A stretch of 64,000 nt of DNA from Annona cherimola (Eukaryota; Streptophyta; Magnoliopsida; Magnoliales; Annonaceae). Both the position numbers and the translations under genes were made by a program. A model generated the notes under the pieces. The model saw nothing but the letters and a program-made list of their open reading frames with translations, was not told the origin of the DNA and did no database searches. Shown in pieces: positions 12,680-23,800 of this stretch; position 1 is the first letter of the stretch; each line of letters begins with the position of its first letter. The DNA is taken from positions 81,855,221 through 81,919,220 of the forward strand of contig CM059973.1 of NCBI GenBank assembly GCA_030490835.1, read 5' to 3'.

Positions 12680-12847
12680 ATTATCTGGGCTCCGATTGCT
12701 GAACTTAAACCAACCCCCAAGGATGGTTCTGTTAAGTTGGTGGGCTACCCAAGTGGGCTGGTTGCTGCAACAAGAGAAACAGTCCATTGGATCTGGACAA
12801 AGCTACTTGCTAATCTCTCCTGCTCGGGATGTTGGGATGGGGTGTGA
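12680..12847 (+). other. Possible orphan coding exon or gene fragment
   Basis: After an acceptor-like ATTAG, one plus-strand frame stays open for 55 codons to a TGA. Its composition looks like real protein, with the words IWAPIAELK, VGYPSGLVAATRE and HWIWTKLLANL. The longest ATG-initiated frame here (12645-12851) is in a different phase and looks less protein-like. I do not recognise the family. It could be the last exon of an unseen gene, a fragment captured by a transposon, or chance. Confidence 0.22.
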
Positions 12848-13690
12848 ATGAATGAGGCGAAGAAATGGAATGAGGAGAGATTAATATGCATTGAGAATTA
12901 GGAAAGTAATGTTAAAAATATCCTAAACAGGACAGATTGGATGGGATGATCCTAAACAGGATAGCAAGCCATAAAATAAAATGCTTGCAGGATATCAACA
13001 AATTGTTGGAGCACACAATGTTGATGTCAGCCCGCTTGCATGTTCGGCTGTACTCGTAATCATAAATACACTGTGCAATGGGGCAATGGGGCAATGGTCA
13101 GCAGCGGATCTATGGTTCATCCAAATAAATAAACGAAAAACACTCTCTTAGTCTCTTTACATAGTATCAGTCGAGTTCGAGTGGCGTTAAAAAGAAAGCT
13201 ACTTCAATGCAAAAGCGTTTCAATACTAATGAAACTGATGCGGATCTCCAGTTAAAGAGAAAGAAAATTGATATTATGATGATGTAATCAGCAATAGTTA
13301 CATTACAAGATCCTCGCCATGACCGACAAATAAGGAATACAATTATAGAAAGCCTCCCCAACATCATAAAATTGGAAAACATAAAAGAGAAGAAAAAGAA
13401 AACTTATTACAATAAATCCAAATCTCTCAATGCAATTCTCATAAGAATTTTTTTTTTTTTGAAAAAAGAGCAATCCATTTTATAAATTTCCTTTAAAAAA
13501 TGATAATATCCTTCTATGTACGTTGTATGAATCATATCGTTTAGTGTGATTGACCCACACTCCCAAGAAGGCTGTGGGCACTTCCAGACTACCAATTCAC
13601 CTCCTCCTGCCAACCTCTCTGCCATCACAGACGACAATCCATTGGGTAGGATTATCTCCGTATGAGAGACTATTTCAACTGTCATGAGTT
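12848..13690. other. Intergenic, likely 3' flank of the minus-strand gene
   Basis: AT-rich with no recognised gene. The 200-300 bp next to 13698 should hold the 3' UTR and poly(A) site of the minus-strand gene, but I could not fix a single signal. An open frame at 13407-13685 (minus) lies in this 3' flank and looks non-coding. Confidence 0.45.
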
Positions 13691-13697
13691 TCCTTTC

Positions 13698-14291
13698 CTA
13701 TTGCCGCTGACCCAACACACCTTTCTTTACCACTCTATTCCTACCTCCCCTGCCTTCCTCGTCGATGGAAAAAGCAGCGGCAGCTGACATCCCCTTCAGT
13801 TCCTTCAGATTCACACAGCTCTTACGCACCATACTCTGCCCACCTCCTCTCTTCTCCACCCCACTCGCAGATTTGCTCCATCCCGCTCTCGTCGCCGCCT
13901 TCGATCCCGCCGCCATCGGAGGCGTGGTCTCCGAATTCGGCTTCTTATTTTCCTTCCTCAGCACCGCGGAGAGATCCGGCACCGAACGGCCCACTGCCAA
14001 TTCATTGCGGCGGACAACCGGGCTGCCTCCAAGAAACGTGACTTTCTTCTTCGGTGTCAGTCTAACGGCATCCGCCACTTCGGATTGCTTCTGCTGGAGC
14101 TTGGATTCTCGCAGCTGCGAGTAGGCGGTGTACATTCGCCCCCGGCGCATCGGGAGGAACTCCACTGGGTTTCGGAGACCGAACCGAGCGCCGAGATTCC
14201 TGGTCGGGTCGAGGGAGGCGAGGAGGGATTCCAGGTGTTGGAGCTGCTGGGTGAGATGCTCATGCGATCTGGGCGGTGGAATTCCTGCCAT
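13698..14291 (-). CDS. Uncharacterised basic protein, 197 residues
   Basis: Single-exon frame from ATG at 14291 to a stop at 13698. The N-terminal third looks folded and conserved-like: a helical stretch HEHLTQQLQHLESLLASLD at residues 10-28, then RNLGARFGLRNPVEFLP (32-48) and RRGRMYTAYSQLRESKLQQK around 49-68. The remainder is basic, rich in Ser, Gly, Ala and Lys, and probably disordered, with PKKKVTFLGGSPVVRR near 79-94. No signal peptide, membrane span or known catalytic motif is visible. The frame is GC-rich with CG dinucleotides, unlike its AT-rich surroundings, which supports it being real. A TATAAGG lies at 14455-14461 on the same strand, about 165 bp before the ATG. Function unknown; I believe the N-terminal block is a plant family but cannot name it. 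Confidence 0.7.
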   Translation of the reverse strand: MAGIPPPRSHEHLTQQLQHLESLLASLDPTRNLGARFGLRNPVEFLPMRRGRMYTAYSQLRESKLQQKQSEVADAVRLTPKKKVTFLGGSPVVRRNELAVGRSVPDLSAVLRKENKKPNSETTPPMAAGSKAATRAGWSKSASGVEKRGGGQSMVRKSCVNLKELKGMSAAAAFSIDEEGRGGRNRVVKKGVLGQRQ

Positions 14292-14454
14292 CGGACAAAA
14301 GTTGGAATCTTTCTCGCGTCTTCGCTTCTGTGTCTTGCTTTAATGCCGCGATTCTGTTCTGTTTTCCAATGCCTGCTTTTTGTATGCAACGGTCGAATTA
14401 GGAAGGGGGTCGTAGTGTTTGAGCAAAATTCCAACGTTCGAATGAATGAGGTCG

Positions 14455-14461
14455 CCTTATA
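14455..14461 (-). promoter_or_regulatory. Candidate TATA box of the 197-residue protein gene
   Basis: TATAAGG on the minus strand, about 165 bp upstream of the ATG at 14291. It would place transcription start near 14425 and leave a short 5' UTR. Based on position and sequence only. Confidence 0.35.
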
Positions 14462-15315
14462 ACTCTTCTTGCCGGCTGGAGTGCTTAGTTGCGCAACGTA
14501 GACTACTAGACTGTGGTCCAATCCGACCGTCCAAACTGTGGGACCCACTCAGCTTCGCTTATCTAGCCGTTGTATCTTTTTATGGCCCTAATGGTTCGAT
14601 GACGGCTCAATCATTGTTGGATTACAACCTACCCCGGGAGGAAACTGACATTTGAATTTTATAGTTTTTAATACCTTATCTTACAACTTAATCATCTATT
14701 CATTTTTCTTAATTTTCGTTTAATAGATGTAAACACAGCGGTGCATTTGTAGGAGACTCTGATCTTGAGAATAGAAGATGAAGCTCTCCTCGTACCCGGA
14801 TCGCAACTGGAACTCCTGACCGGGCTTGAGTGTGCGCCATTCGTATAATAAATTAATAATCTTGCAGGGCGTGTGTATGAAGCATCCTGCCCGAGTAGCA
14901 GGTGGCCGGTAATAAATGTAAAATGCTACCAACTTGGTCGCTTTTGGAAAGTTGTTGGTGTTTATTTCCCGTTGAAGCAGGAGCATCGGTCCAATTTTTA
15001 CAGCAGGAAACAGCAGTAGGCCCGATTATCAGCACTGCATGCATGAAGATACCAACTCTTTGAAATAATATTTTCGAGTCGGCTTGATTTTATGTCACAT
15101 GGATTGTGCTAAATTGGTAAGGGCACTTATCTCATGCGGCCAGCATCACATTGTCTCACATCTATCCAGTTTCAAATATCAAAATAAAATTTTAAAATAA
15201 ATTTTAAATTTTAACGAAGAAACTAAACGTATCCATTCACCTCAAATGTGAATTAAAATAAAAAGCCAAGCAAATTTCAAAATTTGTCAAATATATTTCA
15301 ATTATATATATGTGC
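14462..15315. other. Intergenic, no gene recognised
   Basis: Promoter-side flank of the minus-strand gene followed by AT-rich sequence. Small frames at 14.7-15.0 kb carry nothing recognisable. Confidence 0.5.
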
Positions 15316-15831
15316 AGTCCCGCTTCTATGAAACCTCTTTTCTATGTAACTCCTTCTATTTTTAAAATCTTGATGGTTGATAGAAAATCCACTCTATCCA
15401 TTGTGTTTAACATTATCTCTAGTATCTTGGAAATTCTTTTATTTTTTTAATTTCATTGTATATGAGTCTCATCTATAAAAGTGTAAAATCAACATATAAG
15501 ATGGTTCAATGTTAAAATATCAACTTTAAAGTAGTTTTTTCAACATCTAAACCATCTAAAATATCAATAATATATGGATAAATAATCCTATCAAGTATTG
15601 TTACATTCTAATATATGTGTGAATAGATTTAAGCATTTTTCATAATTTACACATAAATAAATGTATTGTTGAACAAATGTGTCTTATGCACATACTTGGT
15701 TTATATGAAACTTGGTCTCCTAGCAAAACAAATAATGTTAAATACAACGAATGAATTGAATTTTCGATCAATGATCAATATTTTGAAATTTAAAGAGGTT
15801 ACATGGAACCGCTTACATAGAAGCGGAGTCC
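15316..15831. mobile_element. MITE, family Q (copy 1)
   Basis: Imperfect terminal inverted repeats of about 40 bp: left CCGCTTCTATGAAACC..., right (minus strand) CCGCTTCTATGTAAGCGG.... The same family is at 53954-54476. The interior contains TTTTCAACATCTAAACCATC and ATATGGATAAATAATC, a core also present in family P next door. No coding capacity. Confidence 0.7.
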
Positions 15832-15849
15832 ATGTGTGTGTGTAAAAGA

Positions 15850-16215
15850 AAATTTTACTGTGTATGCAACTGCACCATGCAGTCCATGCACTGCGGGCCT
15901 CACATGATCATAAATGAGAAATCCACTCCGCCCATTTTATTTAGAATTGTTCACTTTATTAGCATACTAATTTTCATCTAAATCCAACATGTGTGTAGTA
16001 CATATCTTAAAATGGTACAAAATCAACGTAATAAAATAGTTTAATATAAATATCAAGTTTAAAGTGGTATTTTCAACATCTAAACCGTCTAAAATATGAT
16101 TCTTATATGAATAAATGATTGTATTAAATTTCATTGCAATCTAATGTGTGTAGGACCCATTTTATAGTGTTACGGTATAGTCCGTCTACACATGAATGGA
16201 TCTCATATATATGTA
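15850..16215. mobile_element. MITE, family P (copy 1 of a cluster)
   Basis: First of three neighbouring head-to-tail copies, with further copies at 16230-16545, 16556-16915 and 39500-39835. Ordered landmarks: GCAGTCCATGCACTG, ATCATAAATGAGAAATCCAC, TTTAGAATTGTTCACTTTATTAG, AAAATCAACGTAATAAAATAG, CATCTAAACCGTC and a right end containing AGGACCCATTTTATAG. Ends are flanked by AT microsatellites. Confidence 0.75.
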
Positions 16216-16229
16216 TATATATGGGAAAT

Positions 16230-16545
16230 AATCCAGTGCATGCGACGGCACGGTCCAGTCCATGCACTGTAGGCCCCACTTGATCATAAATAGAAAATCC
16301 ACCCCATCCATTGTATTTAGAATTATTCACTTTATTAGCATACCAATTTTCATCCAAATCCAACACGTGTGTAGTCCCCATCTTAAAATGGTGCAAAATC
16401 AACGTAATAAAATAATTTAATGTAAATATCAAATTTAAAGTGGTTTTTTTAATATCTAAACCGTCTAAAGTATGATTTATTACAATCTAATATGTGTGGG
16501 ATCCATTTTACAGCGGACTGCACAGGATCGGATCTCTCTCTATAT
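16230..16545. mobile_element. MITE, family P (copy 2)
   Basis: Same order of landmarks as the copy at 15850-16215, very close in sequence. The right end contains TTTTACAGCGGACTGCAC, the inverse of GTGCAGTCC at the family's left end. Confidence 0.75.
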
Positions 16546-16555
16546 ATATATATAG

Positions 16556-16915
16556 GATTTTGATCAAGTGCAGACGAACTAGTCCACTGCAATGGGTCCC
16601 TTTTAGTCATGAAATCAACATTTATCTCACCCATTGTATTTAGAATTATTTACTTTATTAGCGTATCAATGTTCATCTCAATCCAATATGTGTATGTGCC
16701 CCATCTTAAAATGGTACAAAATCAACGTAATAAAATAATTTAGTGTAAATATCAATTTTAAAGAGATATTTTCAACATCTTTATCATCTAAAGTATGAGT
16801 TTTATATGGATAAATGATTATATAAAATATTATTACATTTTAATACACGTGGAACCCATTTTGCAATGAACTTTACCATAATTATGATACAATCCGTCTA
16901 CTCTAGATCATATAT
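16556..16915. mobile_element. MITE, family P (copy 3, more diverged)
   Basis: Same landmarks with more substitutions: TTTAGAATTATTTACTTTAT, AAAATCAACGTAATAAAATA, ACATCTTTATCATCTAAAGT. It is followed by a TATATA-rich junction at 16.91-16.94 kb. Confidence 0.7.
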
Positions 16916-16939
16916 ATATATACATATGATATATATATG

Positions 16940-17889
16940 AGCTATTCCGGTGCAGCGTCATTGCACCAAAACAGCAGTACAGTTGCCCAAAAAATGAGTC
17001 CCACGTATATTAAAATGCAATGCCACCGGCTGCATGAGTTCAAAGCCCGATAGCAAAACGATACGGCAGAATGTGGCTTTGCTAGCCCCCAAATCATCCC
17101 CCTTGATTTTTCTTACTTAAAACAATTTAAAAAAAAATCCAAACTATTTATCATGTTTGTCTATGTGAATTCGTTCATTATGACTAAAATCATTTTAATC
17201 CGAAATTTATATTTTTGTAAAAATTTAACATCTTTTAAGAACGAATATATGAGTATTAAAATTTGAAAATACTATATCGTGTATATAATATAACATATGA
17301 GTCCCCCGTCAAAAGTGGTTTTTTGTTTTTTTTAAATTCACTCAATAGTGGTTTTTGGTATCATTAATAAATACCCATCGATCAACACAATAGATAGTCT
17401 AGAACAGGTGGTAAGGTAAGAAATCAATAGACACCTGCTTGCTTATGGTTGGGAAAGCAGGATTTTGTTTAGATTAGATTCTTCTTTAATAAAAAATATC
17501 AGGAGTATGGTGGAGACATCTCTGAACACCACGCAATCAATGAAAAAGTTACTCCACCTTATGATTGGACGGGGATAATCCCAGCCATCTACTTTCCGAG
17601 CCTTAAATCAATGGAAAAATGACTGCTGTCAACTCAAACAGTATTTCTGGGCCATTGTCCAGACATGACCAATTTAAAAAATTACTCCCCTCATTGGACA
17701 TTACAGCAAACCCATAATAGGATGATATACTTGCTAGAAGAATCTTTCGTTCTTTTCCTGTAGAGTGCAATATGCATTCCTGTTAGTAAGGACTCATTTA
17801 CAAGAACATGGATCTCTTAAAGACATCGGATGGCAACAATCGTTATGTTGTGTGGTAATCTAAGAGCGGACAGATTCACGGGTGTACTT
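16940..17889. other. Intergenic; includes 3' flank of the CRS2/PTH-like gene
   Basis: No gene seen. The part nearest 17890 is expected to carry the 3' UTR of the minus-strand gene. The sequence from 17.4 to 17.88 kb is less AT-biased than 17.1-17.3 kb, consistent with transcribed sequence, but I could not fix a poly(A) site. Confidence 0.4.
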
Positions 17890-20800
17890 CTAGACTTTGT
17901 GATACTTATACTTCTGTGAAAGATTGAATCTGTCGATCTGGGTGTCAAAGCCATTAAGCACCAGAGTCCTCACAGCGTGCGCACCTTGTTCTAGAGCAGC
18001 ATCAATCTGCACGTGAAAATAACCTGTCCGTGTTGAAATTTTCCAAATAGTATTGAGAGGAAATGATAGTCTGCAATCTATTCCTGCTGTTTAATTTAAC
18101 CGTGCAAATCCAAACCAAACCACAAGGCCGATCATGGTGATCTGGCTGCTGCAATCTGACATTTGACATACAAAGCAAACCACCACAGTTTCACAAACTG
18201 AAAAACCTGACCTGTGCCCATCCTACAATAGTGGAATGCTCTCCACCATTTACCTCTGTGAACGCGCATAGACACAACCATTATAACTCAAAGGAATCAC
18301 AGTTTGGAAGACAGAAACAATTACATTTTTTAGCCAGTTGGTTTAAAGTGACAGATATCACCAATTTTCGCTGTAGAGATGGCATGAGCATGGCTCTATT
18401 GCTATGGTTTCTCCGGCCTCTTCTCTTTAACCAACAAGTCTACATTTTCAGCAAATAAAACATGTGAATGGAAATTAACAAGATATACCTGGCCAAGCTC
18501 TTGTGAACTGAACTTCTGAAGAAGAAAAGCTTTCATGTCCATTGTCCCTGGCGGGTTCCCGACGCCTACAAGAATATCACATATTTCAGGCTACATTAAA
18601 TGGATCAGATATCCGGAAGAAAAGGTCATTCTAGAGAGGTACGACGCCAACCTATACACAAGCGAGGAAAACTGCGACAACTATCCAAATGGTCGATGAC
18701 ACTCTTCAACCTGCAGCAAGTGACCAACAAAGAACATTTTCTGAAGAAATTAGTTATTTCACACCACTATTGCATTGTGAAATAAGTATAAAATCCATCT
18801 TACCATATAAATATACAACACAAACTGTAACAATGTTGTCAATCTCTCCTTATGCAGAAGGAAAGGTAAGATGCATGCTACTGTGGTGATGTTTTACATG
18901 GTTCTTTTTTCCTCTTAACTAGTTTAGTACCATGTAAGACTTCTGTGATTACTAGGGCTATGGTATGGAGATGCATACCAATGTTATCAAAACTGCTTAG
19001 AACACAATGTGCTCACCAGAAACAGTCTAGTCTAATCCAATGACTTACCAATTTTCAAAATTGAAAAGTTCTTAACAGATTAAGAAGGCAGATCAAAATA
19101 TGTAGCCCTGTTGGAGTGATATACTTATAAATCAACAGATCGATTCTCCGTGCTTGTCCTAAGCAATTTTATAGAGATCCTAAACCAAGAACTGGACGTT
19201 GGATCAGTATAAACACTGGTCTGGTAATGAAAATAATTGAATATGCAGAACTCTCAACTTCTGATGGTAAAAGTAGGGGTGCAACTTGGTTGGGTTGACG
19301 CAAACCTGCCTGACCCAACCTGATATTTTCTAGGGATTGGGTTTGGTAATTTGAGAATTTGGGTTTAGCAATTGCATTTGAACCAGTGTTAGCCATTTTG
19401 GATTTAGAAATTGCATTTGAAGTGAAAAACAATATTTGATACTTTCCTCAATTTTCCATTTTATCAGAAGATAGTATTGATAAAATCGTTTACAACTTGG
19501 GAGTGATCTTGAAAAAGAACTAAAATATATTTCTACTGCTAAAGTAATTCTATTCTTCCATGTTGCTGAACAAAAAGAAAAAAAATTTCAATGCATCTTC
19601 TATTGACATGAATTTAGTATTCTTTAAAAGATATGTTGTGGACTCACAATTTTTTTAAAAAAGAAAAAACCAATTAGTTAGTATAACTTTTCCTGATGTT
19701 GAACCTTTATAATTTTTTAGTGAACAAAACATAATACTTTCAATAAATAAAAATTTTAAAGCAAAGACTTAATATAGTATGGGTTGACATAGACAACTTT
19801 GAGGGATGTCTACTAATTTCATTATCATACATATCTACATATTACTCAAGTTGTGTCATGTATTTTTATCATAAATTTGTATTTATATTCATTTGTTTTG
19901 TTTGTTACATGTTATTTTCATTTTTTTATTTTACCAACAAATTTCTTAATAAAAACTTTATTATCTCCAATAAAAACAATTTTATCTTTTTTTTTTCAAG
20001 TAACCAATAAATCAAATTTTACCGATCACCCAAATATTGGTTTGAACTCAACCCAAATTAAAGTTGGATGGGTTTGGGTCGATGGAAACCCAACCTGAAA
20101 GCTAAACCCGCATTCTAATATATAATAGGAAAGAAAATCATGCATGACACAAGTAGCTTTAGAATAAGCATATTTTTTGGTAGTCTTTTTATTATAACAT
20201 TCATAGTGATTATCTCAAAAAGATTAAAATATTTTAGGCCTACTATTTTGTACATATTTATTTAATGCATATACAGTTTGAAATTGATGATATAATCTTT
20301 ATGTTTTTTTTTTTTTAATTTGAATGTAAATTAATGAAACTAACTCAACTTAGGTTGAGGTTTTGAACGTAGGGTTCAGTTCGGGTGAGGGTTCGCATGT
20401 CACGCCTAGGGTTTGGATTGACCTCAACCCAAACCTGAATGGCCGAGTTGCGCACTTAAAGACAAGTGATGCTTCCCTGACAAAAATAGTTTATGCCCTA
20501 TTTATTCCCCAGCTGGATGCCCTACTGCCGAGTTACAGCCTGAATGTTTTTTCTTCCAAGCCCTTTATGAACCATACGTTTTCAGGCTTCTAATTGAAGT
20601 ACATGGTGGCCCAAGGAGTGACACATCAGTTAGTTTACAGCAGGGCCCACCATAACCACCGTGGGACTAAGAAACAAGGCATCAAATCCATAAATTGAAA
20701 ATACAAGGAAAAAGTCAATTTGTTAGTTCAAAGAATAGATTTCCATAGAACAGACATGCTGTTGTATATTGTCTGTAAAAGAATGATATTACAGAACAAC

Positions 20801-23800
20801 TTCGCACCTTAAGTAGCAAACATGCATATACATGATTACAAGGAGCTACCAATGACTCATTGACCTAGAACAACTCCATCTGCTTTGAATGGGGTTGTGA
20901 GTTGTGACTAAGTCAGGGGTGCAATAGTGCAAGTGGCCAGTGTCAGGGTGACTTAGATGTGTGACTCACAGACTTGGACAAGATCAGCAAGATCCAATCT
21001 GAGCAACTCACCCAAGTCCTTAAATATGTCCAACAATCCCAATAGTAGGGCTGAAATAATGAGGAATGACGTATCCAGATGAACCTACCCATTATGATGG
21101 CCATGCCCTCCTTTTGGCTGAAGTCTCATGACTCCATTTGGCAAGCTCATTTCATCATAGGCCTAACCATTTGGATCTCAAATTAGCAGTTTCATTAGAA
21201 GTTTTTACAGAAACTAAGAACCACCATCCATGAAGCCAGAATTGTTGAAAGCATACCACCAAGATATGACGCAGAGGTACTTGATAATATGAAGCAAGTG
21301 GTCCCACCTTCCTCATGAATAAGAGAAATATGTTAAATAGATCAGAAGAGAGACAATCTTTAATTGAACTCGTGCCAGCACAAAAGAAAAGACAAACAAT
21401 TCATGCATATTGAAACAAAAATGGCGCTAATCTGCATGCTAGCAAATGCTGACTTTCTAAGAAGCAGATCAGATTTTGAATACTCTATTGCATGAAATGC
21501 ACCGGTGGCAACCATCATCAGAGGCGGACAAATAGTTAGCACAGCAGTGAATTTGGCTGCTATGGTAAAATAAAAATTTGCTAAAAAAGGGATCACATAA
21601 TTTCCCATTTAATGTCATTTCCACTTTTGAAGGACAAGTTGCAGAGACTACATATGCTCTCCTTCATATGCATATGGTATTCAATTAGGAAGATATGTGT
21701 TCCTTCTAAGTTCTAGCAGAAGAGCTTGTGAGACAAACATTTTGCAAAAACATCATTAATCTGGCAGGCTCCCAATCCCCTCAGGTGATCTAAAATTATC
21801 CAGTAGAACATATACTACAGACAATGGTCCCCCTTAGCAATTGAAAGATCAAGTGGGAAGAATCACTCGGCTCAGAAGACTTTTAGATATTTACCATACA
21901 CAATATCAGTCAACCCATCATGGATTTGGCTCATCAAACGGTGCACCTGACAAGCCAGTTTGGATAAACGAATAATTGTTCCAAATTTTAAAATTCCTCA
22001 CACTAAAAAAGTATAACAATAAGTGCCATACAATCTAGCAGGTAATGTTATATTAGAGAACAAAAATATTTTTATGTTGAACACAGACATGAGGTTTAAA
22101 AAATGTAAAGGGACTATGATTTAGACTTCCCTTGTATGCATTCGAGCAAGCTTGTTCAGAGAAGAAGTTACTTGGTACAAACTTTCAGAATTGTATACAT
22201 ATGGACAGCAACAATGAGTGTTGGGCAACCAAGCAAGCAACACTAGGACACATAAATTTGTGCAGTTGGACACGCACAAGGATTCAAAAGGGAAATCAGT
22301 TTCAAGCAAGAAAAAACAAAAAGTACACTGTATGATCTCCTTTCACGTATTTCACACAAAAAAAACTCATCTAAATGACTAGAATACATTTTTAAATATC
22401 AAAAAATAATACATATGCCACCAAAACACAATAAAAGAAGTCTAATCAACAAGTATCTATACAAAAACATGCTGACATGCATCATGAATGGGAATTACAT
22501 GATTCGAGTTCTTGGTGGATGAAATTGGTAGCAGGGATGAGAGACTTACTGATTCACCACTGAAATTCATGTACGCTTGAGGTTTTGCCAATAGAATTGG
22601 TACCTCTCCAATTGAACCTGCAGTGTCACCATGCAAGTTGAACAACCATGAGATGAACAGAATACAACTTTATCAGACTGTGATCCTGTGCACCCGGGTG
22701 CACTTAGCTTCAATGCACCCGGGTGCATTAAACCCATTTTAACTTCATTTTTTTATTTTTTTATTTTGAAAATTTTTTTACACAAGTGTTAATCTAAGTG
22801 TATTTAACATGTGTATCAATTTTTACCATTTTTGGAGTATTTTGGATATTTATTTTTTATTTTTGAAAATCAGTGGCATTTTAGGTAATTTAAAATTACT
22901 AAAAATTGATACACATGTTAATACACTTAGATTAACACTTGTATAAAAATTTTTTTAAAAAAATGGGTTAATGCACCCGGGTGCATAGGATCGCGATCCA
23001 ACTTTATCATGGTAAAATATAAAGTGCAAGTAAGCAAGAACATCGTTTGTGATATAATCAAGCTCTGAACTTTTAAACATGTGTGGAGAGGAGAGTATAT
23101 CCACCTTCAACTCTCATCTAGCATGGGCTATGCAAGCAGAATTCAGATTCACATTTTTTTTTTCTTTTCCCTTCCTTTTTTACCCCATTAATTTTGGAAG
23201 CACCAAGTGTCTCCATTACACAGCAAGCACTGATCCATATGCATGTTGGTTACTGCTAAAGGTTTGAGCAGATGGTACATGGAGGGCAAGTCATTATTTA
23301 GCAAACAGAAATTTTCTTTCTTCCCAACAATATGTGAGAAATTCCTAAAGCTGTAAAGAAAACAGAGAAAAGTTGGAAGAGGTACCAATTCCAACTAAAG
23401 CCTTTGACTGTATTGTATTCATAGAAATGCCTTCTGTTTGAGAAATACGATCAATCATTTCAAATCCAACCTACAATAGAAGGATTTTTCATTAGCCAAG
23501 AACCGGACAATAGCCCAAGCATATCCTTCAGAAAAAGAAATATAAGAGAATAGGAAAAGCTCAAATTAGAAATTTAAGGAATAGTCAAAAGGTAGACGCA
23601 CGTTGTGCCTTGTCCCATGATATTTATTTCCAGGATTTCCCAATCCAACAATAAGCCATGGTGTATATTCCAATTTGGCTCCTTCTGGATCTGAAAGTGA
23701 AGCAAATATTTGATGCCTAGTACTAACTGCACACCTCCTACTAGCAGGGCTCCTCTTATATGAGATAGAAGCACAAGGGATAGACGACACATGCAACAGT

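Noticed and set aside
19021..19140. Candidate exon of the CRS2/PTH-like gene (donor-like GTAAGT after ...AAAATTG)
   Set aside because: The expected LKSVIDHLD...FPRLCI exon was found instead at 18652-18710 with perfect phase agreement.
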